Below, in pieces: positions 19,419 to 28,854 of a stretch of 64,000 nucleotides of DNA. The notes under the pieces were generated by a model. The model ran no database searches. It had not been told where the DNA came from and saw nothing but the letters and a program-made list of their open reading frames with translations. Where the stretch lies: positions 4,774,001 to 4,838,000 of the forward strand of contig NZ_CP110012.1 in assembly GCF_025947365.1 (NCBI RefSeq), written 5' to 3'. Each line of letters begins with the position of its first letter. Position 1 is the first letter of the stretch. The stretch comes from Flavobacterium sp. N502540. Lineage in GTDB: Bacteria > Bacteroidota > Bacteroidia > Flavobacteriales > Flavobacteriaceae. A program made the position numbers and the translations under genes.

Positions 19419-19481
19419 GAACAAAGAACAAAGAACAAAGAGCAAAGAGCAAAGAGTAAAGAGTAAAGAGTAAAGCGTAAA
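19419..19481 (+). repeat. heptamer tandem array (9 units)
   Basis: Nine 7-bp units run without a break: three GAACAAA, two GAGCAAA, three GAGTAAA and one GCGTAAA. The stepwise change of the units suggests slippage and local amplification. It lies between the response-regulator and kinase genes. Arrays with the same 7-bp period occur at 48.9, 57.1, 58.0 and 59.2 kb. Confidence 0.85.
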
Positions 19482-19610
19482 AATCTGCTGAATCTGCTAA
19501 CCCGAGCGATAGCGAACAGGCGAAGCAATCTGCGAGAGGAAATAAATACATCGCTATTCCCACTTATTTTGAATTATGTTCCCATATAGTAAAAACAGAC
19601 CTAAAGCGTT

Positions 19611-20978
19611 ATGAATCTTAAAAATAAATTAGCGGTAAATTCGACCCTGCTTTTTGCTTTTATCGTCGGATTACTCATGACCGGATCATTCCTGCTTTTC
19701 AGAAGCCATATGAAAGATCTTTATTATGACAATCTCGAAGATCATGCTTTAACCGCTGCTTTATTTTATTTTAAGAAAGATGAAATAAAAGAATTTACAA
19801 ACGAACGATACCATCAGATTGAAGTTCAGTACCACCGAATCAACAATGAATCCATTCGGGTTTACGATGCCAAAACCAAAAAATTATACTTAAAAGATTC
19901 GATTGATATTGAGCTTAGTGACCATGAACTGAATACTATTGTAAAAAATAAAATAGAATCGTTTACCATAAAAAACAGGCAGTTTGTAGGGTTATTTTAC
20001 AAAGACAATCAGGGCGATTTTATAATTGTAGTCTCTGGTATCAATCACACGGGTAACCGACAGCTTGAGATTCTGGGCCTAATGTTTATCCTTTTTTACC
20101 TGGCAGGCATTCCTCTAAACTATCTTTTGGGGACATTTTTAGCCAAACAAACCTTCCGTCCTTTTAAAGAAGTCATTGCAAAAGTAAATACCATCACCAC
20201 CGAAAATCTGCATTCGAGATTAGAAGTGCAGCAAGCTCAGGAGAAAGATGAAATTAAAGAACTTGTCACTACTTTCAATTATCTCTTAGAAAGGCTTGAA
20301 ACCGGTGTGATGACGCAGAAAAATTTTCTAAAAAATGCCTCACACGAACTCAAAACTCCCTTGACCATCATCATTGGTGATATTGACGTATCCCTCCAAC
20401 AACCCAGGACCAACGAGCAATATGAAGAAATTTTAAAATCCCTTAAAAAAGACACGCTGCATTTAAAATCAACCTTAGATGGCCTTCTGGTATTATCGGG
20501 ACTTCAGCTGTCTGAACCTCAGCAAATGGAAACCATAAGAATTGATGAAATACTATGGAATGTACTGGAGAAAAAAGCAATTGAATACCCTGAATCTAAA
20601 GTATCGGTAGATCTAAGTGCTTTGGCCGATCGTGAAAATTTACTTTCGGTTCATGCCAATAAACATATGCTTTTTATAGCCCTATATAATATTTTAGACA
20701 ATGCGATTAAGTTTTCATCTCCTAAGCCGGTAAATGTTTTAACTTTCTCTGAGCACAATAAACTTTTAATACAAATTACAGATCAGGGTTCCGGAATTTC
20801 AGAACAGGACAAAGAATCTATTTTTGATCTTTTTTTCAGAAGCGATCATACCCGCCACATACAGGGCCAAGGTTTAGGTCTCTTCATTACTATGCAGATA
20901 CTCAAACTGCATCATATTCATGTTAGAGTAGATTCTGAAGTTGGAAAAGGTACTTCTGTTACCTTGGTATTTCCGTAA
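19611..20978 (+). CDS. membrane sensor histidine kinase
   Basis: The 455-aa kinase has membrane helices at about 9-30 and 152-176 enclosing a periplasmic sensor region of about 120 aa. A HAMP segment spans about 178-232. The HisKA domain has phospho-acceptor His245 in ASHELKTPL, and an HATPase_c domain follows with the N box (IALYNILDNAIKFSS), DQGSGIS and GQGLGLFIT. It should phosphorylate the OmpR-type regulator encoded upstream. The sensor region has no motif I recognise, so the signal is unknown. Confidence 0.95.
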   Translation: MNLKNKLAVNSTLLFAFIVGLLMTGSFLLFRSHMKDLYYDNLEDHALTAALFYFKKDEIKEFTNERYHQIEVQYHRINNESIRVYDAKTKKLYLKDSIDIELSDHELNTIVKNKIESFTIKNRQFVGLFYKDNQGDFIIVVSGINHTGNRQLEILGLMFILFYLAGIPLNYLLGTFLAKQTFRPFKEVIAKVNTITTENLHSRLEVQQAQEKDEIKELVTTFNYLLERLETGVMTQKNFLKNASHELKTPLTIIIGDIDVSLQQPRTNEQYEEILKSLKKDTLHLKSTLDGLLVLSGLQLSEPQQMETIRIDEILWNVLEKKAIEYPESKVSVDLSALADRENLLSVHANKHMLFIALYNILDNAIKFSSPKPVNVLTFSEHNKLLIQITDQGSGISEQDKESIFDLFFRSDHTRHIQGQGLGLFITMQILKLHHIHVRVDSEVGKGTSVTLVFP

Positions 20979-21272
20979 TTTGACTCGTTTCTCTATTGTT
21001 TTAGCAAGCCTTACTCCTGTCTGTTTTTGCAATAGGTAACCTTTACTTAACACTCTAATCTTTCTTTAATCTACTTTAAATACAACTCTAATCCATTTAT
21101 TTCTAACTATTTACACAAATCATTGATTTTAAAGACCTAAAAGATTCTACAAACCTAACAGCTTGATAATTTTAAATTAACACTAACTATTTTTATCATT
21201 TTAAGTTAACAAAAGCGTTAAATCCGATCGGAACAAACTGAGTTTCTTTGTCAAATAAAAACTAAAAAATCA

Positions 21273-24200
21273 ATGACAAAACTAAAACTCATTTTTTCGG
21301 CTGTAATGCTCCTTGTTATGGGAAACATTTTTGCTCAGATTACTACCTCTTCATTATCTGCAAAAGTTAATGATGGTACAAGTCCCCTAACGGGTGCAGA
21401 AGTTACTTTAACTCATTTACCTACTAATGCAGTGTACAAAGCTGTGACTGACAAACAAGGTAGATTTAGTTTCGAAAATTTAAATGCCGGCGGACCTTAC
21501 GAATTAGAAATTAAAAGTTCTGCCACCAAAGATTATTCTAATGCACAAATACACTTAGCACTTGGCGATAATGACCTGCCGGTGATAGTAGTTGGCAAAG
21601 CAGACAACAATGTGCTGGAAGAAGTTGTGATTACAAGTTCTAAACCCTCTTCTAAAAATAATGGAACGAATATTAATGAAAAACAGGTCAATGGTCTTCC
21701 GTTAATCAATCGCGGGATTCAGGATGTGACAAAATTAGTCCCTCAAAGTTCCAACAACTCTTTTGCCGGTACTAATTTCAGATACAACAACGTCACGATC
21801 GACGGTTCGATCAACAATGATGCGATTGGTTTTAGTCCGTCTTTAGGAGGTCAATCGGGAACTTCAGGAATGCCGGGAAGCAGTACACGTTCCAATTCTA
21901 TAAGTCTTGACGCTATACAGGATATTCAGGTTTATATTGCTCCTTACGATATTAAATTAGGTAACTTTTTAGGAGGAAGCGTTAATGCTGTTACCAGAAG
22001 TGGCAGCAACAATGTTACGGGATCGATTTACAGTTACGGAAGAAACGCCGCTATTACTGGCCGCAATAATGCCGGTGACGGTTCTAAAATGCCAAATTCT
22101 TTTGGTGATTATCAAATTGGTTTCCGATTGGGTTTACCGATCGTAAAAGATAAATTGTTCTTCTTTACGAATATGGAATATGCCGAAAGAACTGATCCTA
22201 TATTTTACAATGCAGGACAAACCGATTCTAACGGAAAACTGACTTCATTAGTAGACAACACTACCGCACAGCAAATATCAGACTTCGTAAAAACTAACTA
22301 CGGATTTGATACCGGAACTTTCGGCGGATACAACAACTTTGCAAAAAGTCAAAAATTCTTCAACAAATTAGACTGGAAAATTAACGAAAAACATTCGTTA
22401 TCGTTGCGAAACAACACCGTGATCTCACAAGCTTCCAACTTAGAGCGTGATGCGGCAAACTTCAGATTCTCCAGCATGGATTTTACGCAAAAAAACCAAT
22501 CTATCAGTACCGTTTTAGAACTTAAAAGTCATTTTAACAGCCAGTGGTCTAACTCGTTCATTGCAAGTTACTCGGCTATCAAAGATTATCGCGATCCAAA
22601 ATCAGGTAATATCATGTTTCCACAAACCGAAATTGGATATAACGGAGGAACCATCTTTTTAGGGAATGATCGTGAAGCAACAGTATTCAACATGAAACAA
22701 AATACTGCCGAAATCACAGATAACCTTACCTACAAAACCGGAAATCATACCTTATTGTTCGGTACGCACAATGAATTCTACGACATCAATTACGGATTCG
22801 TAAATGCCCTTAACGGAAGAGTATCCTACAAATCTCTGGCAGATTTCTACAACAAACTTCCTACCCGTGTTCGCGGAACCTATCCTTTCGACGGTTCTTC
22901 AAGAGACCAAATCTTCAACAATCCTTATGCACAGTTCAAAGTAAATCTTTACAGTGTTTATGTACAGGATGAAATTAGAATTGGCAACAAACTTAAAGTT
23001 ACTCCCGGTGTGAGAATAGACTACACAGACTTGCCTAATAAACCAAAATTAAGCCCGCAGGTACAAAACTCTCCGGCTGATCCAAATTACGGTAACACTT
23101 ACTCCTACACTCCGTTAAGCCAGATTAAAAACAACTTTTTCAGTACGGCATTAGTTTCTCCAAGAATTGGATTTACATACAATGTAGACGAAGGCAAAAC
23201 ACTTGTTATTCGCGGCGGATCTGGAGTATTTACAGGAAGAATTCCATTTGCATGGCTGGGATATGCTTACTACAATGATGGTGTAGGTTACGGAAGTTAT
23301 GACAAAAACAACCTTACCCCTGCACAAGTTGCTACAGCTGGAGATCCTTTGGCGACCAACGGATTAAACGGATATCACGATGCAACGCCAAAAGTACAGG
23401 CCGATCTGGTGGATAACAAATTTAAAATGCCGGCAGTGTTGAGAAACTCGCTTGCAATCGATAAAATCATCAACGGTTATAAATTTACTACTGAAGGTAT
23501 TTATACCAAAGTGATTCGTGATCTGGAATTCCAACAAGTGAATAAGACTGATAACCCAACTTATTTTTCTTATGATACCAATCACCAGATGCCTATTTAT
23601 GCAGCCAATATAAATCCTGCTTTTTCAAATGCTTATTTATTATCAAACACGAACAAAGGATACCGATACAGCATTACCGAAATGATCTCAAAAACGTATG
23701 ATTTTGGTCTTAACTTTATGGTGGCTTATACCTACGGAAATTCTAAAGATATTACTAACGGAATCCGTAACTCCATGGAAAGTAATTTTCAGATGAACCA
23801 GTCGTTAACACCAAATAATCCTCAGTTAGCAACATCAAACTTCAACATCAAACACAGAATTGTTTCTAATGTTGGATATGCCGTAAAAGTGGCCGATAAC
23901 AATACGTTCTCAGCAAATGTATATTTCAATGCTCAGTCCGGAAATCCGTTTTCATGGGGATTTGTAAACTCAACTATTGCAGGAACCGGTCAGGCAGCAG
24001 GATTGGCTTATATCTTCAAAGATGCAGCAGAAGCCGCGAAATACATTGGAGTAAATGCAGCAGGAGTTCCGTCGGCTACAGCAGCACAACAGGTAGCAGA
24101 TTACGAAGCTTTTATTAATGGAAATGATTATTTGAAAAGCAGAAGAGGAAACTTCACAGAAAGAAACGGTGCTACTACCCCATGGAACATACAAGCTGAT

Positions 24201-24488
24201 TTGAAACTAATGGATGAAATCAAAATTAATAAAGCAGGTGCTTTACAGCTTTCATTCAGCATTGCAAATATTGGAAACCTGATTAACAAGGATTGGGGAA
24301 GAAGCTATTTTGTTCCGAACACCTACAATTCAACAGCAAATCTTGGGTTAACAAAATCAGGAAACTTAGGCGGAGTTGCTACTGGCGATCCAACTTATAC
24401 GTTCCAGAAACCTTCGACATCACCTTATACTGTAGATCAGTTAGCCTCAAGATTCCAAGGACAATTTGGAGTGAGGTATACGTTCTAA
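21273..24488 (+). CDS. Oar-like TonB-dependent outer-membrane receptor
   Basis: The 1071-aa protein has a signal peptide (to about residue 21), a CarboxypepD_reg domain (about 27-105, with GRFSFENLNAGGPYELEI) and a TonB box around LEEVVITSS. The plug contains NINEKQVNGLPLINRGIQDV and the barrel ends in FGVRYTF. The overall build matches the Oar family, large TonB-dependent proteins with a carboxypeptidase-regulatory domain, often without a known ligand. No SusD partner is encoded next to it. A strong terminator follows. The 294-bp upstream region is AT-rich with no clear consensus promoter. Confidence 0.9.
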   Translation: MTKLKLIFSAVMLLVMGNIFAQITTSSLSAKVNDGTSPLTGAEVTLTHLPTNAVYKAVTDKQGRFSFENLNAGGPYELEIKSSATKDYSNAQIHLALGDNDLPVIVVGKADNNVLEEVVITSSKPSSKNNGTNINEKQVNGLPLINRGIQDVTKLVPQSSNNSFAGTNFRYNNVTIDGSINNDAIGFSPSLGGQSGTSGMPGSSTRSNSISLDAIQDIQVYIAPYDIKLGNFLGGSVNAVTRSGSNNVTGSIYSYGRNAAITGRNNAGDGSKMPNSFGDYQIGFRLGLPIVKDKLFFFTNMEYAERTDPIFYNAGQTDSNGKLTSLVDNTTAQQISDFVKTNYGFDTGTFGGYNNFAKSQKFFNKLDWKINEKHSLSLRNNTVISQASNLERDAANFRFSSMDFTQKNQSISTVLELKSHFNSQWSNSFIASYSAIKDYRDPKSGNIMFPQTEIGYNGGTIFLGNDREATVFNMKQNTAEITDNLTYKTGNHTLLFGTHNEFYDINYGFVNALNGRVSYKSLADFYNKLPTRVRGTYPFDGSSRDQIFNNPYAQFKVNLYSVYVQDEIRIGNKLKVTPGVRIDYTDLPNKPKLSPQVQNSPADPNYGNTYSYTPLSQIKNNFFSTALVSPRIGFTYNVDEGKTLVIRGGSGVFTGRIPFAWLGYAYYNDGVGYGSYDKNNLTPAQVATAGDPLATNGLNGYHDATPKVQADLVDNKFKMPAVLRNSLAIDKIINGYKFTTEGIYTKVIRDLEFQQVNKTDNPTYFSYDTNHQMPIYAANINPAFSNAYLLSNTNKGYRYSITEMISKTYDFGLNFMVAYTYGNSKDITNGIRNSMESNFQMNQSLTPNNPQLATSNFNIKHRIVSNVGYAVKVADNNTFSANVYFNAQSGNPFSWGFVNSTIAGTGQAAGLAYIFKDAAEAAKYIGVNAAGVPSATAAQQVADYEAFINGNDYLKSRRGNFTERNGATTPWNIQADLKLMDEIKINKAGALQLSFSIANIGNLINKDWGRSYFVPNTYNSTANLGLTKSGNLGGVATGDPTYTFQKPSTSPYTVDQLASRFQGQFGVRYTF

Positions 24489-24511
24489 AGATTGTGTTTT
24501 ATTTTTTTATT

Positions 24512-24554
24512 ATCCCCCAGTTTCAGTCCCTTTTGAAACTGGGGGATTTTTTTT
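24512..24554 (+). terminator. strong factor-independent terminator after the Oar-like receptor
   Basis: A perfect 13-bp stem (ATCCCCCAGTTTC, 24512-24524, with GAAACTGGGGGAT, 24535-24547) around a 10-base loop leads into a run of T residues to 24554. Confidence 0.95.
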
Positions 24555-24659
24555 AAAGAACCTGAACTTCATTACGAAGACAAATCTAATGGTCATAAAT
24601 TTAAGCGAGCCAAATTTTACCTTTTTGTAGTGTTTTATTAATTGAGATTAGGCTTTACA

Positions 24660-24857
24660 CCCTTGCAGGGCCTATAAGTTCTTTTTTTTTATTCATAGCG
24701 CTCCGCACTATGTTATTCCTAATGCTCTTTCAGAACAAGATTAGGAATTTTTAATGGTATTTTTAAACGATTGTAAAAATAGACTGAATGCCTAAAAACA
24801 TAAGCGTAGTGTATCGCACTACGGAATAAGTTAATCTCACGCATTACCCTGAAGGGG
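24660..24857. repeat. mirrored composite palindromic element, copy 2
   Basis: CCCTTGCAGGG (24660-24670), CATAGCGCTCCGCACTATG (24694-24712) and GCTCTTTCAGAAC (24724-24736) are followed after a spacer by GACTGAATGCC, CGTAGTGTATCGCACTACG (24805-24823) and CCCTGAAGGGG (24847-24857). The order mirrors the first half and matches the element at 17391-17645, although the spacer sequences differ. It lies between convergent genes. Confidence 0.7.
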
Positions 24858-24917
24858 CAAAAGCAAATAATTCCAATAATTATTAAGCATCAGATCAAGA
24901 AGAATATACTCTATTTT

Positions 24918-26351
24918 CTATTCTTTTTTTGTAAAACCTTTTCGGGTCATTTCTCCCCAGCCTTTTGTACCTAAAATTTTTTCTTTATAACCTATCAAAG
25001 CAGCGTAAACCGCTAAAGGATGAAAATAAAAAGGTTCGATAAAAGCAGCCATCAAAAGTTTGAAAAAATCGGTTTGTTTTGGGTATTTATGATACGTTCT
25101 TTCTTCGCTGTACAAAGCAATAACCGAAAAGAAAATGGCAAAAGCATACACAAACAATAACAGTAAAAAGAAAAAATGCCAATTGAGCAGTCCAAATGCA
25201 AAAAATATAATAGTAATAACAAGACCTGTAAATTCAATACCGGGAGCTAAAAATTCAAACAAAGTCCAGTATGGAATACTCAGCATTCCTAACAATTTAT
25301 ATTTAGGATTTAAGAACATTTTTTTATGAAAACTTAAGGTTTCAATTGTTCCTCGCATCCATCGGCTGCGTTGTTTTTTAAATATTTTGAAATCTTCCGG
25401 AGCTTCTGTCCAGCAAAGCGGGTCGGGAATGTATCGCACGGAATACGGCAATTTGTTTTCGAGCATATAACGACGCATTCTTACGACAAGTTCCATGTCT
25501 TCACCCACAGTTTTTGTGCTGTAACCACCTGCCAGTAAAGCAATTTCTTTATCAAAAGCTCCAAAAGCTCCGCTGATAAGCAGCAAACCGTCTAATCTTC
25601 CCCAAGCCATTCTTCCTAAAAGAAAAGCTCTTAAATACTCTAAAACCTGTATTCTGGACAACATAACGTCCGGAACATTTACTTCAATCAAACGTCCGTT
25701 TTTAATAATACACTGGTTTGCAATCCGAACGACACCGCCCGTTGCAATAATACGCTGTTCGTTGGATTCTAAAAATGGTTTCGCCAGTTTAAGAAGCGAA
25801 TCTTTGTCGAGAATACAATCCACATCAATACAAACCACATAGGGATTTTGTGCAATATTCAGTCCGGCATTAAGCGCATCAGCTTTCCCGCCATTTTCTT
25901 TATCCACTACAATCAGCTTTTTAAAAGCTGCATTTCTGGAAATGTAAAGTCCTTTGATTTTTTTTGTTTCAATCTGTTGATGAAAAGAAAGCTCGGTAAG
26001 AACAAGGTCGTAAGTATGAATTAAAACGTCCATCGAATTGTCTTTACTTCCGTCATTCACCACAATAACCTCATATTGATTGTAGTTTAACGAAAGCAGT
26101 GATTTTACATTCTCTTCAATAGTAAAACCTTCATTGTACGCGGGTGCAATTAATGAAAGTTTAGGAGCCAATCCACTCGTTAAGAGCACATCATAATCTA
26201 TAAAACTGTTTCTTTTTAAATAATCTCTTAATTCCTTTGCAGAGAGATAGGCTAATATAAGGTAAGACGACATAATCAATATCGCATAAGCCAATATCAG
26301 AATTAAATAAGTATGGACAAAAAATGTTATTTCGTGATTAAAAAAAGTCAT
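24918..26351 (-). CDS. processive family 2 glycosyltransferase (PgaC/hyaluronan synthase-like)
   Basis: The 477-aa membrane enzyme has an N-terminal helix (about 12-36). The cytoplasmic GT-2 domain has the DGS strand end (VVVNDGS), the metal-binding CIDVDC, the VGEDMEL motif and the QxxRW motif (KQRSRWMRG) that marks processive synthases. Two or more C-terminal helices (about 355-425) follow. It should polymerise an exopolysaccharide at the inner membrane from a nucleotide sugar. Poly-N-acetylglucosamine is one option, not proven. It is the last gene of a minus-strand run with a HEAT-repeat protein, a YaiO-like barrel and two signalling genes. Confidence 0.9.
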   Translation of the reverse strand: MTFFNHEITFFVHTYLILILAYAILIMSSYLILAYLSAKELRDYLKRNSFIDYDVLLTSGLAPKLSLIAPAYNEGFTIEENVKSLLSLNYNQYEVIVVNDGSKDNSMDVLIHTYDLVLTELSFHQQIETKKIKGLYISRNAAFKKLIVVDKENGGKADALNAGLNIAQNPYVVCIDVDCILDKDSLLKLAKPFLESNEQRIIATGGVVRIANQCIIKNGRLIEVNVPDVMLSRIQVLEYLRAFLLGRMAWGRLDGLLLISGAFGAFDKEIALLAGGYSTKTVGEDMELVVRMRRYMLENKLPYSVRYIPDPLCWTEAPEDFKIFKKQRSRWMRGTIETLSFHKKMFLNPKYKLLGMLSIPYWTLFEFLAPGIEFTGLVITIIFFAFGLLNWHFFFLLLLFVYAFAIFFSVIALYSEERTYHKYPKQTDFFKLLMAAFIEPFYFHPLAVYAALIGYKEKILGTKGWGEMTRKGFTKKE

Positions 26352-26363
26352 TCGCTGCGATTT

Positions 26364-27185
26364 TTAAACGGTTAATGCCAACATTACATGCTGAGCTCCA
26401 TATTTCACTGATGTATTTGAAGTTCTTTCTGCTAACTGTTCTACATAAATTAGCTTTTGTGTCAATTTAAGTTCTTTAATAAGTTTTAAACCAAGTGTAA
26501 CCACTGTGGTATTTTGTGATTCCAATAAAAGTTCGATACCCTTTGTATCTCCGATATCATGTTTTTTAAAGGCGTGAATAATATTTACCTGAGTCCATTC
26601 GTCGATAGGACTTGTATGCGCTGTAAGATGTACAATACCTTTTGTTCCTGCCAGCTTTATACAAGCGCTTATGGCGGTAATCTGCAACACTTTATTACGA
26701 GTATTTGAGAATGTTATTAGGGTATCAAAAGCATCGGCAACATTCATTTCTGCCAGTTCTGTGATTCCTTTACCTCTGACATCCCATTTTAAACTTTTCA
26801 GTTTTTTTAAAGAATCGTTTATAAGCCCGGAATCTTTATAAAACTGTTCTAGTTTTTGTGCATAAACACCTTGGTAGTTTTTATGAAGATTGATAAGAGA
26901 TTCTGTAATGACTTCTCTAAAAAACTTACTTTCAGCCATTACTGTATAATCATTATTCTTCAAGACATCAGAAAAAGAAATATCTTCAAAAACTACAGAA
27001 AACAACAGTTTATCAATAAACGCATCATATTCTATTCTTCGCCTTTCTTCTTTAATTTTTCTATTACGGCTTTGAATAATTAAGAGGTAAAAGAATAGCG
27101 ACGCCAATACAAACAGGCCAATTGAAAAGGTTAAAAATGGTTCAACCCATGTCCCTCTTTTATAAAATTCCCATAGATCAGTCAT
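26364..27185 (-). CDS. membrane-anchored HEAT-repeat protein
   Basis: The 273-aa protein has one N-terminal membrane helix (about 14-37), a charged linker, and a helical region (about 130-270) built from HEAT-like pairs, for example ADAFDTLITF and VLQITAISACIKLAG. HEAT repeats usually bind proteins. It starts 1 bp after the YaiO-like gene and ends 12 bp before the glycosyltransferase gene, so the three are probably cotranslated. It may be a scaffold linking synthase and export or control proteins in the exopolysaccharide module, which is inference. Confidence 0.75.
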   Translation of the reverse strand: MTDLWEFYKRGTWVEPFLTFSIGLFVLASLFFYLLIIQSRNRKIKEERRRIEYDAFIDKLLFSVVFEDISFSDVLKNNDYTVMAESKFFREVITESLINLHKNYQGVYAQKLEQFYKDSGLINDSLKKLKSLKWDVRGKGITELAEMNVADAFDTLITFSNTRNKVLQITAISACIKLAGTKGIVHLTAHTSPIDEWTQVNIIHAFKKHDIGDTKGIELLLESQNTTVVTLGLKLIKELKLTQKLIYVEQLAERTSNTSVKYGAQHVMLALTV

Positions 27186-27186
27186 C

Positions 27187-28401
27187 TTAAAATCGTTTCG
27201 TGATAATTATTTGAGCGTTAAACCTGTTTCTGTATGCTGCCGGCAGATATTCTTCGTATTCATACAGAAAAATTGGACGCACAAAAAATGAATCACCCAA
27301 ACGGTGCTGATACTGCACTCCTGCTCTATACGCTTTTAAAGGTTGTATAAAGTTGCTGTATAAATATAAATACGGCACATTTCCGTACTGAACTTCGAAT
27401 CTTACTACACGTTCTTTTTCTTCATTTGCATGCTGAAAACTTAAAACATGAGAGAATAATGCATTTTCCGTATCATAATAAGGTCGGTAAGCAACTGCGT
27501 TTGCTCCTGTTTTATAAGAAATTTGTCCGGTAAGCAATGTCACATCATCGGTTTCAAAATGCATGTATCTCGCTCCCAAAGCATAGTCAAATCTTTTCTG
27601 AGGTCTGAAGTAATATTCGGCACCAAATTTTGCCACCGGAAATATAGTTTCACCTGTCGAAACTCCTGCATTTACATACAGATAATCTTTTTTTGAAAAA
27701 GTCTGATAATAATCTGCTTCAAACAATGCCTGAGTATCGTTCCCGATATGCCCCATATTAGCACGCCCTACAAGAGCTGATTTACTGAATTTATGTGCAT
27801 ATTCAACATAACCGTAATGCAATGGCGCCTGCCCCGGGTTTGAAGTCGAAATGTTTAAATAAGAAACCGAAACTGCATTTTTAGTCTTACGATCAATAAG
27901 TGTACGTAGCGCTTTAAAGGCCTGAGTACTATTTTCGTTTACGGATGCTTTTTCGATAATCTCCAGCGCCTCTTTGTCTCTGCCCAGTTTTTCAAGACAG
28001 GTCACTTTTATTTTTAAGACGTCAACATTCGTAGCATCAACTGCCAGATAGCGATCACAATACGATATACATTTTTCAAAATCTTCTGTCCAGTAATACA
28101 CGTTTATAATGGCTAGCAGAGCATCCGGATTCGGGTTGACCCTGTCTGCCATTGGGGACAATGCTTGTATGACTGTTTTATACTCTTTTTTCCAGCTGTA
28201 AATACGTCCTGAAAAAGTTTTTATATCTTCATTTTCAGGATATTTTTTGAGCAAAAGATCAACTAATGATAATGCTTTGTCATAACGGCCCTGCTCTGCT
28301 TCGCTCCTTGCACTTGCCAGAGTTTCATCGATATTAATTTCCTGTCCCGCAGCAGTAATCGAAACAAACAACAGCACAGCCAAATAGTATACCAATTTCA
28401 T
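27187..28401 (-). CDS. TPR and YaiO-family outer-membrane beta-barrel protein
   Basis: The 404-aa protein has a signal peptide (to about residue 19). TPR-type helices follow (about 22-155, with ARSEAEQGRYDKALSLVDLL and a YCDRYLAVDATNVDVLKIK segment), and then a YaiO-type barrel (about 165-404) rich in aromatic strands ending in NAQIIITKRF. YaiO barrels are found with polysaccharide synthases, and TPR-barrel proteins such as PgaA or AlgK/AlgE export polymers. It could be the outer-membrane exit for the polymer. Its ATG overlaps the stop codon of the receiver gene by one base. Confidence 0.85.
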   Translation of the reverse strand: MKLVYYLAVLLFVSITAAGQEINIDETLASARSEAEQGRYDKALSLVDLLLKKYPENEDIKTFSGRIYSWKKEYKTVIQALSPMADRVNPNPDALLAIINVYYWTEDFEKCISYCDRYLAVDATNVDVLKIKVTCLEKLGRDKEALEIIEKASVNENSTQAFKALRTLIDRKTKNAVSVSYLNISTSNPGQAPLHYGYVEYAHKFSKSALVGRANMGHIGNDTQALFEADYYQTFSKKDYLYVNAGVSTGETIFPVAKFGAEYYFRPQKRFDYALGARYMHFETDDVTLLTGQISYKTGANAVAYRPYYDTENALFSHVLSFQHANEEKERVVRFEVQYGNVPYLYLYSNFIQPLKAYRAGVQYQHRLGDSFFVRPIFLYEYEEYLPAAYRNRFNAQIIITKRF

Positions 28402-28766
28402 TAAGCACGTACATTTAGTAATTTATTAATTCTTACCAAAAGTACGGCAGGGCTTATAGGCTTTGCAATAAACTCGTTTGCTCCAATGTCAAAAGAATCG
28501 AGCTCTGTTTGCTCAACCCCTGAAGAGGTAAGTATAATTACCGGAATATCTAAATTAAGAGTTTGCCTCACATACTGCGTAATTTCCATTCCGCTTATGC
28601 CGGGCATATTTATGTCTGTAAGGATCAGATCATAGCTATTGCTTTTAATAGCTCCGAGTGCGTCTTTACCATCAGAAAACTGGTCAACGTAGTATCCTTT
28701 AGACTCTAAGAAAAATGATAATGATTTGCGTAGGATATCATTATCTTCAGCTAAAACTATTCTCAT
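28401..28766 (-). CDS. stand-alone receiver (CheY-like) response regulator
   Basis: This 121-aa protein is a receiver domain only, with acidic pocket EDND (residues 7-10), phospho-acceptor Asp51 in LILTDINMPG, and the conserved Lys in NEFIAKPIS. It has no output domain, so it should act by protein contact. Translational coupling to the YaiO-like gene and the hybrid kinase upstream suggest it passes a signal to the polysaccharide machinery, perhaps through the HEAT protein. Confidence 0.92.
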   Translation of the reverse strand: MRIVLAEDNDILRKSLSFFLESKGYYVDQFSDGKDALGAIKSNSYDLILTDINMPGISGMEITQYVRQTLNLDIPVIILTSSGVEQTELDSFDIGANEFIAKPISPAVLLVRINKLLNVRA

Positions 28767-28854
28767 AGGTTCAAAATTTGTCTTTGGGGGAAATTGATAA
28801 TTTTATATTCTAAAATTAAAAACTATTGTAAAGCTACGGGATATTTCGCTTTTA

